NCBI GenBank assembly: GCA_963921425.1
Contig: OY992835.1
Coordinates: 3,472,001-3,536,000, forward strand
Reading direction: 5' to 3'
From: Dryas octopetala
Taxonomy: Eukaryota; Streptophyta; Magnoliopsida; Rosales; Rosaceae
DNA: 64,000 nucleotides
Below, in pieces: positions 11,152-21,761 of the stretch. Both the position numbers and the translations under genes were made by a program. The stretch's first letter is position 1; every line of letters starts with the position of its first letter. The notes under the pieces are model-generated. The model had not been told where the DNA came from and did not search any database. It was given only the letters and a program-made list of their open reading frames with translations.

Positions 11152-13537
11152 TGATGAGTGTTCATTTTACGCTATTTTATGATACTAACTCCCTAACCTA
11201 GAGTGTTAGAACTCGATACTTTGGTGTCTGTTATCTTGTTTTTGTGTTTTTAGGTCTAATGAAGCAAAAATAGGAAATAGGAGCAAATGGAGCCGTTTTG
11301 GGACATTTCCTGGTCAAACTAGGAAACGAGCAGAAATCTTAGTCAAATGAGGATTCCTAGTCACAAGAGGAAACATCAAGCCCAGAACCATCATTGTCAA
11401 GCCAAAAATGAGAAATCCTAATTGGAGCAGGAATTCCTGGTTGAACTAGGAAACCTAATCCTAGTAGGAAAAGGAGTCCTGATGAGACTAGGAGTCACTA
11501 GGGGCAATATGGTCATTATGAGAAGTAGAAATGGACAAGGAATCCTACATCTACAAGGAATCCTAGTGGGACTAGGAAAGGTTGGTCAAAGTCAACTCTA
11601 TCAAGTCAAGGTTCCAGAAGCTTCTAGAAGGTGGTGGACATCCATGGAAATGACGGGCGAAATGGGAAGTCAAAGTCAATGGTCAAGGGTCAACTATGAC
11701 ATGTCATCAAGTCAAATGGGCCATGGGCCTATGTGGAAGTCAATGGGAAGGTGGCAGCCCATGCATGCATGCGCATCCCATGCAAGCCCATGCGCCTAAA
11801 CCTAGCAGCCCAAGTCCATCACGCCATGCAAGGTGGCAGCCCATGCACTGAAACCCTAGGGCCTATGTGCAACCCATTCAGACCAAGTCATGCAGCCATG
11901 CGCAAGCTAGAAGGGAGCAAGCCCATCACGCTTACAAGGGTGCAGCAGCCCACATGTGTGTTTGTAAACCCTAGCCCAAGTCGACACACAAGGAGTCCTT
12001 ATCTTGCAAGGAAGTCAAAACCCTGAAATCTGAACATCAAATTTCGACAGCAATTCTGTAATTCTCCAGAACGAATCAGGTAGCATGCTATATATGGTTG
12101 GAAAGATACGGATGTTAGCTTCGCAGGGAATTTTACGGATTTCGATTCCGAGTTTTCTAGCTCAAGTTATGGTCATTTTAGTGGAGGTAGCGCAGCAGTT
12201 CCGCGAGCTGAAAATAAGTTACGCCCAAAAAGAGCCCAAATCAGCCCAAGGCCCACTTTTGGCCGAAAATTGGAAGTCTTAAGGAGCAAGAAATTCACTT
12301 AAGCCCATGTTCTTTTTAATGAAACCCTAGCCGCACCTTGTCTTCTCCTTGCCTCCTAAGGAATTCTCACCTCACCTCTATAAATATATCCTATTCTCTC
12401 ATTGTTTAGGGTTCCCATATTTTTATATTTTCAGAATTCAAAGAGAGAGGGGGAGGCCGAATTTCAGAGGGAGAGAGTGAGAGGGTGGCGCCACTTGAGG
12501 GAGAATGAGAGACCATGTGCCGCAGCCCTAGCTCACCTTTGTCGTGAGCCTCCTTGCTGCTATGTCTCTCCTCTTCTTCTCTCTTGTGCCGCTGCCACCC
12601 TCTTGTGATGTTCTTTATTTTTCTTTTGATTCTCTTCTTTTCCTTTAGTTAATTAGTTTGTTCTTGCTTTCATTGTGGATTTAATTATTATAATGGAAGT
12701 TAGATATTTTATTTTCTTTATTATTATGTTTTGAGTTTTTTTTATTGCTTTGCTAAGTTGGATGATGAAACTTTAATTGTGAGTTATGCAATGGTGACAC
12801 TTGTGATTTAATTTCATGCATGTAGTAAATCCTTGATCTCTATTTAAATTGACTCTATTTGTTTTGCATCTTTGACTGATCACCTTAGGTTGCATGCATC
12901 TAGATTTATGTTGTGAAACTAAACAAGCTCGAAAGGATGATAGTTTCAGTAGGCAACAAGTGGGTATCCTAAGATAATATTCATGAGAAAAGGGATCATA
13001 GATGACATACAGTACATTAATTTGGAGCCATGCGCTATGTGTTTGTCACTCTCACAGATCGTAACGACTCTTGCATGGGTAACAGCTGCCTTAGCTTAGA
13101 ACTAGGGAACATACAAGTTAACTGGCTAAGGAAGGCCCAAGAAGCTCTTAGTTTATGCACAGTAAGGGGAGTAATTGCTAAAAGTGACTAGCCAAACCTT
13201 TTAGTAGACGAACTTTATTATATGCATTATCTTGAATTGCTTGGTTGTATTTCCATCAATTGGTGTGGATTCTGAATTCTTAGCATTGCAATTGTGTGTG
13301 TGTGTGTATGTGGTGTGTGTGAGTTTAACTATCTACAAACCCCCCCTGCCGTGTGTGTGTGTTTGGTGATTCTAATTGGTAAGTTGAATTGGTTTGATGT
13401 GTATTTACCTATTCCTCGTGGGATCGACCTCGTACTTATACGCTATGCTTGCATGAGCGATTCGTATACTTGCGAGCTACAACTTGGTATTCGTTTCTAA
13501 ATTCCAAGTAAAACAAGTTGTACAAAAAGGAGCAACA
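11152..13537 (+). mobile_element. Solo LTR, family A, nested in LTR-B
   Basis: A 2,386-bp unit starting TGATGAGTG and ending GCAACA, flanked by the perfect 5-bp duplication GTTAC (11147-11151 and 13538-13542). It has the quasi-palindrome array (11300-11600), a CATGCATGCAT run (11760-11772), several AAACCCTAG-type motifs, a TATA-like ctataaatata (12377-12387) and the family 3' end with 'cctcgtgggatcgacctcgt' (13414-13433). It is more diverged from the 19198 element than the copy at 25878 is. This is the third nesting level in the region. Confidence 0.88.
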
Positions 13538-14523
13538 GTTACTTGTCAATTTTGAGTATTTGTGATTTTGAAAAATTTGGGGTTTAGGGCTCATTTCGGG
13601 TTCCTATCAAATTTTCGAAATTTAATGATGTTGTATGTATTTTTGTGCAATTCTCATCCCTAAGAACCTTAATTTACATTTAGAACTGATAGTTTGAAGC
13701 AATTTTGGAGAATTGATAGTTTTTGGGTATTTAGAAACTTGATTGTTTTGGGATTTATGGACCATTTCGGGTTGGCCTTGTAAATTCTGTTTTGGAGATT
13801 ATTCTTGGATCCTCGTCGGACAAAATCTATCATTTTGAAACCCAATTGAAATCTAGAATTCACAAAGGATGTGAAATTTGAGGAAATTGTGGACTTTGAT
13901 CTTAGAACCGCCACTTTGAACGGCGACGACGGAGGTTCTGAATTTTCCACTGTCATTTTGAGTTTCTAACACGAATTTGAATACTTGGACTAAGTTGGTT
14001 GGCGATCTTGGGTGTCGTAGGTCGAAATGAAGATGTTTTGGGAATGAGTTTTAGAGTGTCATCATTTTAAAGAAACGATTTCTAACCATAGGGAAGAGTG
14101 TGAAGTAACTAGGACGTCGGGTTTCTTGTACGCACACACATTTTATTGGTCTTTGACATTGGTTTAATTGTATGCTATTGCTTTTAATAGGCAAGACGAC
14201 CGTGGCTCGTGACGATCCGATGGAGGATCGAAACTAGATTTCCCAATTTGTGAGTGGACCTTATTTTAATAAAAGTTTATGTTTCTAAATGTCTATGATT
14301 TCATTGATTTAATGGTGGATTTGTGTTGAGAATTATTATTTAAAGTTTCTTCAAATGATATCCTTTTAGACTAATGACTTTAAAAGATTGAGATGTTGTG
14401 ATTTGAGGAAAGATACATGTTTGATGAGTTGGGTTATGAAAGGGAATTGTGAAAAGAGTATTTTAAAACTGCTGTGTAAATGTACGTGTTGATCGGTCGA
14501 GCCTGCCTATGTTAAATACACGG

Positions 14524-14745
14524 GATTGTGGCTAGGATACGAGCCTGCTCGTACGGAGTGACCCTTCCGTACGAGATTGTGGCTAGGATACGAGCCTGCT
14601 CGTACGGAGTGACCCCTCCGTATGAGATTGTGGCCAGGATACGAGCCTGCTCGTGCGGAGCGACCCTCCGTACGAGATTGTGGCCAGGATTCGAGCTTGC
14701 CCGTGCGCGGGATTGTGGCCAGGACATTGTCTACAGTACGAATAC
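14524..14745 (+). repeat. 51-bp minisatellite inside LTR-B
   Basis: Four to five copies of a ~51-bp unit starting gattgtggccaggata and containing cgtacggagtgacc; copy starts at about 14524, 14575, 14626, 14676 and a short one at 14711. Nearly the same unit recurs in the LTR-B at 61610-61860, while the LTR-B copies at 3890 and 28380 carry different units at the same place. Confidence 0.85.
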
Positions 14746-15435
14746 AAGAATGGTGTGAGTTTTAAGTATAAGTGTTTTGAGATATCAGTTTATAAAGATA
14801 ATTTCAGTTCAGATTTGCTATTTTTCAGCTTGGAATGTTTTATTGCTTTTTCAGTATATTGAGGTCTATTGGAGATGATTGTCGAAAATGATTTTGAAAA
14901 TAGTTTTTAAAATTGGGGGATTTCAAAGAGCGACGTGAAGTCTTAGAGTTGAATGTGATTAAGAAGGGTTTCCTGAAAAGATATTAAATCTTTGATTTCA
15001 TTTTCATTAAACTGTCCACTTACTGAGTTATCTCACAGTTTCTCTTGTTTTGTCTTAAATTGTCCCCCACCCCCAGGTAGTAGTTTTGGTGGAGGTCGAG
15101 CCAATCACGTCGAGGCAGTTACATCCATATCCTTACTCGGACACTGTAGGCATCATTTTAACTTTGTAAAAATTTCTTGTAATAGAGTAGAGGCTCTGAT
15201 AACCACTTTAAATATTAAGTTGGGTTCTCTGTGAAATTGTTGGGTTTGAGACCCTTTTTGGCTGTGGTAGAGGTGGTTGCTGTTTAGAAGTACTTTTTAA
15301 CAGGTTTTGAAAATTTCTGGGTTAGTCCATTTTCAGGGGAGGTTCTGCCGAATTTTCGGTAGGATTTTCCTTGATTTTGGATTCCCGTAGGACCTCTTCG
15401 TGTTTCTAAGGTGGAATCCGGGGGCGGTCCTGTCA

Positions 15436-15734
15436 GCTTCCAATGTCCTCACTACTCGAATCAGATGCACTAGGTAGAGGGCTTATGTGTAAAGTTCCTA
15501 ATGCTTCGTCTTTGAGCCTCTATAACCTTGCAATAACTTCAGGGTTCATAAAACAACACCTAATCAAAAGCAAACACAAAATCAGTAGAAAGAATGCTTA
15601 TAAAGGCATGACATTTATTAAAAACTAAAAACTAATCAAAAATAAAAACTAACTAATATAACCTAATTCTAATGACTCATTAAATCAATTCATTGATATT
15701 TAGACACCATTCCCTGGCAACGGCGCCAAAAACT
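15436..15734 (-). other. Leader, gag start and tRNA-Asp primer site of the family-A remnant
   Basis: The minus strand matches 21585-21880 of the complete element. The primer-binding site is TCCCTGGCAACGGCGCCA at 15711-15728 (minus strand TGGCGCCGTTGCCAGGGA), complementary to the 3' end of plant tRNA-Asp with one difference from the copy at 21591. It is directly followed, leftwards, by leader and the first gag codons, which end at the LTR-B insertion. Confidence 0.8.
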
Positions 15735-17759
15735 TGTTGATTGTTTTCTTAGAACAAAATAAAAACATATCTCATTCTAAGAATACTCGCAAATACACGA
15801 ATCGCATGGTAGCAAAGCATGCAAGCACGATATCGATCCCACAGGGAATGGTTAATACACAACAAATCAATTCAATTAATCAATAGAATAATTAAACAGG
15901 GGGGTTTTGGGAAGGATGGAACTCACGCACACCACACCACACGCACACACCCATTATCCTATCTTGCAATGTTAAGTTTTCAGCCATCAAATCGGATATG
16001 CATACTTTAACCATCCAAGGCTAATGACAAATCAATTCAAACACAATATATCAAAGGTTGACTGCTAAAAAGATTTGGCTAGTTACTTTCTTGTAATTGT
16101 TCTCCCAAGGCATAAATTAAGAGCTTCTTAGGCCTCCCCTAACCAGTTAACTTACATGTTCCCTAAGCGGACTTAAGGCAACTGTTATCCATGCAAGAGT
16201 CATTAAGATTTATGAGAACGTCAAACACGCACAACATACAAGCTTTGACTATTTCCTTGTAGAGGTCCTATGAAACCATTATCAAGAACAATTTCTTATT
16301 CCCTTGTTACTTATGATTTAGTGTCTTTGACTATTTCACATCTAAACCTAACAAATAAACTAGATACAATTATCCTAAGGTGGCCAGTCAAAGGATGCAA
16401 ACAAATAGTGACGGATTCAAATAGATAATGAGAATTTGGTACATGCAAGTATCAAATTAATTCATCAAGAGACGGATAAACTATTTGTTAAAGCATGACA
16501 TATCTGAAAATCAACCTACAACTAACATGCAAGATAGAATAATAAACTACATAATTAAATTAGAAAATAAAAACTGAAATACATAAATAAACTCCCAATC
16601 CATAATTAAAATTAAATCAGAAATACAAAACTAAAAGAAAATAAGAATTCTAAAAGAAAAATTAAAGAACATCAATGGAGGGGCTGCGGTAAGAAGAGGA
16701 AAAGAAGGGAAACCTCACATAAGCAGGTGGACTCACGGCTAGGGTGAGCTAGGGCTTGCGGCAAAGGCTCCCTCTCTCTCTCTAGCTTTCGGCCTCTCTC
16801 TCTCTCTCTGAAATTATGAAAGTGCAAAATATGGGAACCCTAAATTATGAGAGAATAGGATGTATATATAGAGGTAAGGGAGAAATCCTTGTAAGGCAAG
16901 GCTCATGAGGGTGTGCGGCAAGCTAGGGTTAGGAAACCTAGGGCTGTGCGGCATAGGCTTGTGCATTGGGCTTAAGTGACTCACGCATGGCTCTAGGGTT
17001 TCAGTCACACATGTGCGCATGGGCTGCCACATGGTCTTGATGTGATGGGCTTCTTGTGCTGCTAGGGTTGGTGCATGCATGCATGCCTGCCACCTCATGA
17101 CTTCGGCACACTATAGGCCCATGCCCCATTTGACTTAATGACATGTCATAGTTGACCCTTAAGCACTGACTTTGACTTTCCATTTCGCCCCTCATTGCCC
17201 TTTAGATTTGAATTCATTTCTTCCCTCCATTTGATTCCATCGATGTCTACCACCTTCTAGAAGCTTCTGGAATCTTGACTTGATAGAGTTGACTTTAACC
17301 AGCCTTTCCTAGTCCAACTAGGATTTCCTGTTAATGAAGGATTCCTTATCCATTTTGACTTCTCGTAATGACCATATTGCCCCCGAAATCTCCTAATGTC
17401 ATTAGGACTCCTTTCCCTAGTAGGGTTAGGTTTCCTAATTCAACCAGGAATTCCTACTCCAATTAGGATTTCTCATTTCTGGCTCGACAATGATGGTTCT
17501 AGGCTTGATATTTCCTCTTGTGACTAGGAATCCTCATTTGACTAGAATTCCAGCTCTTTTGCTGGTTTAACCAGGAATTGACCCATTTTCCTAGTTTGAC
17601 CAGGAAATGTCCCAAAACAGCTCCATTTGCTCCTTTTGCCTATTTCTGCTTCATTTGACCTGAAAACACAAAAACAAAGCAACAAACACAAAATATCGAG
17701 TTCTAACACTCTAGGTTAAAAAATTAGTATCATAAAGTGATGCAAAATGCACACTCACA
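15735..17759 (-). mobile_element. 5' LTR of family-A remnant
   Basis: Runs from TGTTGATTG next to the primer site to CACTCACA against satellite. It is about 2.0 kb and is aligned by eye with the LTRs at 19198 and 40016 over its length, including the quasi-palindrome array (17290-17610), AGGGTTT motifs, a TATATATA promoter-like run (16861-16868) and the 'gatcgatcccacaggg' R-U5 block near 15830. The satellite-side end differs slightly from the usual ATCA. It is clearly more diverged than the 19198 LTR pair. Confidence 0.82.
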
Positions 17760-19197
17760 TTTCTAGACCTACTGAACCATATTTGGTGTTAAGAATGCAA
17801 ATAAACGTCATTTCAGTTCATATTTGGTCCAATTTTCGTCCAAATTACACCAAAACATTCTCGGTTGGCAAGAAAAACATGGGGAAGCACTTTCTCATGT
17901 TAGGATTAGCGTTCTAGACCTTTTGAACCACATTTGGTTTTAAGAATACACAAAAACGTCATTTAGGAGTATCCTTAGTCCAATTCCGTCCAAATTGCAC
18001 CAAAAGGTTCTCGGTTGGCAAGAAAGTAGTGTCAAAGCACCTTCTCATGTTGGAATTAGCGTTGTAGACCTTTTTAACCGCATTTGGGGTTAAGAACATA
18101 CGAAAACTTCAATCGGTGCATACTCGGTCCAATTTCGATTGGATTGTACCAAAACGTTCCCGGATGGCAAGAAAGAGATGTCGAAGAACTTTCTTATGTT
18201 AGGATAAGTGTTCTAGACCTATTGAAGCACATTTGGTGTTAAGAACCCTCTAAAACATTATTTCGCTGCATACTTGGTCCAATTTCGTCCAAATTGCACC
18301 AAAATGTTCCCGGTTGGCAAGAAAGTCATGTCAAAGCACTTTCTCATGTTAGAATTTGCATTCTAAACCTTTTTAACCGCATTTGGTGTTAAGAACAGAC
18401 AAAAATATTAATTCAGTGCATACTTGGTCCAATTTCGTTTTGATTGTATCAAAACGTTCCCGAATGGCAAGAAACACATGTCGAAGAACTTTCTTATGTT
18501 AGGATGAGTGTTCTAGACCTATTCAAGAACATTTGGTGTTATGAACCCTCAAAAACATAATTTCGGTGCGTACTTGGTCCAATTTCGTCCAAATTGCACC
18601 AACACATTCCTGGTTGGCAAGAAATTCATGTCAAAACACTTTCACAAGTTAGAATTAGTGTTCTAGACCTTTTGAACCGCCTTTAGTGTTAAGAACGCAC
18701 GAAAACGTAATTTCGCTGCATAGTTGGTCCAATTTCATCCAAATTGCACCAAAAAGTTCTCAGATCATAAAAAAGACATTGGGAACTAATTTCTCATGTC
18801 AGGATCAACGTTCTAGACCTATTGAAGCACATTTGGTATTAAGAACACACAAAAATCTCATTTAGGTGTATACTTGGTCCAATTTTGTCCAAATTGCACG
18901 AAAAGGTTTCCGGTTGGCAAGAAAGTCATGTCAAAGCACTTTCTCATGTTAGAATTAGCTTTCTAGACCTATTGAACCATATTTGGTGTTAAGAACGCAC
19001 ATAAATGTCATTTCGGTTCATACTTGGTCCAATTTCGTTCAACTTACACCAAACGTTCCCGGTTAGCAAGAAAAACGTAGGGAAGCACTTTCCCATGTTA
19101 GGATTACCGTTTTAGACCATTTGAACCACATTTGGTTTTAAGAATACACAAAAACGTCATTTAGGTGTATCCTTAGTCCAATTCCGTCCAAATGGCA
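17760..19197 (+). repeat. 150-bp satellite, forward; left part of a split array
   Basis: About 9.5 monomers. Sorted by variant they run C-D-A-B-(C/A' hybrid)-B'-F-G'-C-D. The array stops at TGGCA (19193-19197), the target duplication of the complete LTR element, and resumes in phase at 31157. The ~12-kb element therefore split one array. Confidence 0.92.
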
Positions 19198-19351
19198 TGA
19201 TGAGTGTGCATTTTGCATCACTTTATGATACTAATTCCTTAACCTAGAGTGTTAGAACTCGATATTTTGCGTTTCTTGTCTTGTTTTTGTGTTTTTAGGT
19301 CAAATGAAGCAAAAATGAGAAAAAGAAGCAAATGGAGCCATTTTGGGACAT

Positions 19352-19651
19352 TTCCTGGTCAAACCAAGAAAACGAGTGAAATCCTGGTCAAACCAGGAAA
19401 AGTGCAGAAATCCTAGTCAAATGAGGATTCCTAGTCACACTAGGAAACATCAAGTTCAGAACCATCATTGCGGAGCCAGAAATGAGAAATCCTGATTCGA
19501 ACAGGAAATCCTGGTTGAACTAGGAAACCTAACCCAACTAGGGAAAGGAGTCCTAATGACACTAGGAGACCCCAGGGGCAATATGGTCATTACGAGAAGT
19601 CGAAATGGATAAGGAATCTCTCATTTTCTAGGAATCCTAGTTGCACCAGGA
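19352..19651 (+). repeat. Array of 17-bp quasi-palindromes in the LTR-A U3
   Basis: Eight or nine imperfect copies of TCCTRGTNNNACYAGGA within 300 bp, spaced about 15-45 bp. Clear examples are TCCTGGTCAAACCAGGA (near 19387), TCCTAGTCACACTAGGA (near 19427), TCCTGGTTGAACTAGGA and TCCTAGTTGCACCAGGA (near 19635). Each is a near inverted repeat. The array is kept in every family-A LTR in the window. Confidence 0.85.
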
Positions 19652-20230
19652 AATATTGGTCAAAGTCAAGGTTCCAGAAGCTTCTAGAAGGTGGTGGACA
19701 TCCATGGAAATGAATGGAGGGAAGAAATGAATTTGAATTCAAATGGAAATGAGGAGCAAAATGGGAAGTCAAAAGTGGAGGGCCCATGGGCCCTAGGGAT
19801 GCCGAACCAAGATGGGCCATGCATGCACATGCATGGGCCCAAACCCTAGCAGCCCAAAGACCATGCGCAAGGAGAAAGATGGCAGCCCATGCATGCGCAT
19901 GCATGCCATGCAAACCCTAGCAGCCAAGGAGCCCATGCGCAAGCCCAAGATGCAAGCCCAAGGTGGAAGCCCATGGAGTGAAACCCTAGCCCATCTTGTG
20001 CAAGCCACTTCAGCCCAACACATGTGAAGCCCAAAGCACATCAAGGTCCAAGACCAGCAGCCCATGCGCAAGGGAGGGGGGCCTAGCTGACTTGCATGCG
20101 CCACTTAAGCCCAAGAGGACCAAGCCTTGCCGCAAGCCCATTGCACCCTAACCCTAGCTGATGCCCTAAGCTACAAGGAGAAGAAACCCTAGCAGCCGCA
20201 TGTTTTCTTTTCCTTGCCTCTCAAGGATTT

Positions 20231-20262
20231 GTCTTCTATATATATCCCCTCAATTCAGAACC
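20231..20262 (+). promoter_or_regulatory. TATA-like promoter of LTR-A
   Basis: ctatatatatcccc at 20234-20250 lies downstream of the AAACCCTAG-rich stretch and upstream of a GA-rich leader. The same arrangement occurs at 29790 in the 3' LTR and in reverse in the minus-strand LTRs. Transcription would start about 30 bp downstream, but no start site can be read directly. Confidence 0.55.
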
Positions 20263-21590
20263 CTAGGGATCACTTTTTCTCACCTCCTACACTCCAGCCG
20301 AAATCACTCTTGCCTCCTGTTAGTTTAATTTTCAGTTTTAGGTTTTTATTTTCAGAAGTTAGAGAAGGTGAGGGAGAGCCGAATTCAGAGTGTTCTAGAG
20401 AGAGAAGGGTGCGTGACAAGTGAGAGAGAGAAGGACCAGCCTGCTGCCGCAAGCCCTAGCTCACCTTGCCGTGAGTTCCTCCTGCTTGCTAGGTGCCTCC
20501 TTCTTCTTCTCTCCTTGCCGCAGCCACCCTAGTGTTTGCACCTCTGATTTTGTTTCTTTTTCCTTCTAGTTTTCTATTTTATTGTTGGTTTATGCTACTG
20601 AAATTAATTAGTTTATGATTCTGAATTTATTTAGTGCATGGTTCTGATTTCATTTATTTTATGCAATTTAATTTAGTTGTTTAGTTTATGTTTTTAAGTT
20701 TGTTTACTTTGCGTTTCTGATTTTCTTTTGCAAGCATGAATTGGGACTTTGTTTATTGTTGCTGTTTTTATTCATTTAAATTAAGTATGTAGGTTAGTTA
20801 TTCTATCTTGCATGTTAGTCGTAGGTGGATTAATGGATTCGTATGCTCTAACAAATCGTTTATCCGTCTCTTGGTCTGTTAGTTTGATGTTTACATGTAT
20901 TAAATTTCCACTATCTATTAGAACCCGTCACTAGTTGTTTGCGTCCTTTGACTAGCCACCTTAGGGTAATTGCATCTAGTTTATTTGTTAGGTTTAGCTG
21001 TGAAATAGTCAAAGACACTAAACCACAAGTAACAAGGGAATAAGGGATTATTCTTGGTAGTGGGGTTGGGCGACCTCTATAAGGAAATAGTCAAAGCTTA
21101 TATGTTGTGCATGTTTGACGTTCTCATAAAACTTAATGACTCCTGCATGGGTAACAGCTGCCTTAGCTTGAACTAGGGAACATGTAGGTTAACTGGCTAA
21201 GGAAGGCCCAAGAAGCTCTTAGTTTATGCATTAGGAGAACAATTGCGAGAAAGTAACTAGCCAAACCTTTTTAGCAGTCAAACTTTAATATGTTGTGTTC
21301 AAATTAACTGTCATTAGCCTTGGATGGTTATTGCATGCTTATCTGATTTGAAACTGAAAACTTAACATTGTGTGTGCGTGTGGTGATGTGTGCGTGAGTT
21401 CCATCTTTCAAAACCCCCCATTTAGTTATTCTAGTGATTATTTGAATTGATTTGTTGTGTATTAACCATTCCCTGTGGGATCGACCTCGTGCTTGTACGC
21501 TTTGCTACTAATGCGATTCGTGCACTTCCGAGTAAACTTGGAATGAGATAATTGTTTATTTTGTTCTAAGAAAACACTTCAACGAGTTTT

Positions 21591-21608
21591 TGGCGCCGTT
21601 GCCGGGGA
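21591..21608 (+). other. tRNA-Asp primer-binding site
   Basis: TGGCGCCGTTGCCGGGGA, the exact complement of the usual 3' end of plant tRNA-Asp including CCA, lies 6 bp inside the 5' LTR. This primer is used by many Athila/Tat-lineage elements. It would prime minus-strand DNA synthesis. Confidence 0.92.
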
Positions 21609-21761
21609 ATGGTGTCTAATATCAATGAATTGGTTTAATTAGTCATTAGAATTAGGTTATATTAGCTAGATTTCAGTTTTTGTTAATTTTTAGTTTTTAA
21701 TAAATGCCATGCCTTTATTCGCATTCTTTCTACTGATTGTGTGTTTTTCTCTTGATTAGGT

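Larger units (their letters stand above)
10332..15435 (+). mobile_element. Solo LTR, family B, itself interrupted by a solo LTR-A
   Basis: Begins TGTAACGACCCGACCC at 10332 and ends CGGTCCTGTCA at 15435. It is flanked by a perfect 5-bp duplication GCTTC (10327-10331 and 15436-15440). Net length is about 2.7 kb after removing the nested LTR-A (11152-13537). It carries the usual family-B layout: A/T-rich start, (CT)n at 10733-10758, GC-rich stretch to about 11090, conserved block near 14205, minisatellite at 14524-14745, and the conserved 3' block with 'cactgtaggc' and 'tgagacccttttt'. No internal region is present. The 224-codon frame at 10508-11182 follows the GC-rich stretch and matches no family I know. 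Confidence 0.87.
6821..17759 (-). mobile_element. Family-A gag-only LTR element, minus strand, broken and nested
   Basis: A remnant of the same family as the complete element at 19198-31156. From right to left: its 5' LTR (15735-17759), a tRNA-Asp primer site (15711-15728), leader and gag start (15436-15640), gag core (9534-10331) and more gag (6821-7111). The rest of the interior and the 3' LTR are missing, replaced by satellite at 6820. Two later insertions split it: a family-B solo LTR (10332-15435) with 5-bp duplication GCTTC, and a family-A solo LTR (7112-9533) with duplication CTTAT/CTTAC. It is an old, truncated fossil with several breaks. Confidence 0.85.
19198..21584 (+). mobile_element. 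5' LTR of the complete family-A element
   Basis: A 2.39-kb LTR. In order it has the TGATGAGTGTGCATTTTGCATC start, a quasi-palindrome array (19352-19651), a CATGCATG and AAACCCTAG-rich stretch (19790-20290), a TATATATA promoter-like run (20236-20243), a GA-rich leader, and a conserved R-U5 end with 'gggatcgacctcgtgcttg'. It lacks a 16-bp stretch that the 3' LTR has near 30925. The frames at 19590-20104 on either strand are CATG-rich shadows. Confidence 0.9.

Noticed and set aside
10508-11182. A 224-codon plus-strand frame
   Set aside because: It lies in the same GC-rich LTR-B stretch and runs into the nested LTR; it has no known family and is not conserved as protein between LTR copies.
13294-13360. 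A GT-rich run considered as a separate microsatellite or regulatory site
   Set aside because: It is the family-A LTR stretch with variable GT/AC content that is also present in the sister LTRs.
17760-19197. Regular repeats considered as a CRISPR-like array
   Set aside because: The repeats are contiguous 150-bp monomers without unique spacers, in clearly plant nuclear DNA.
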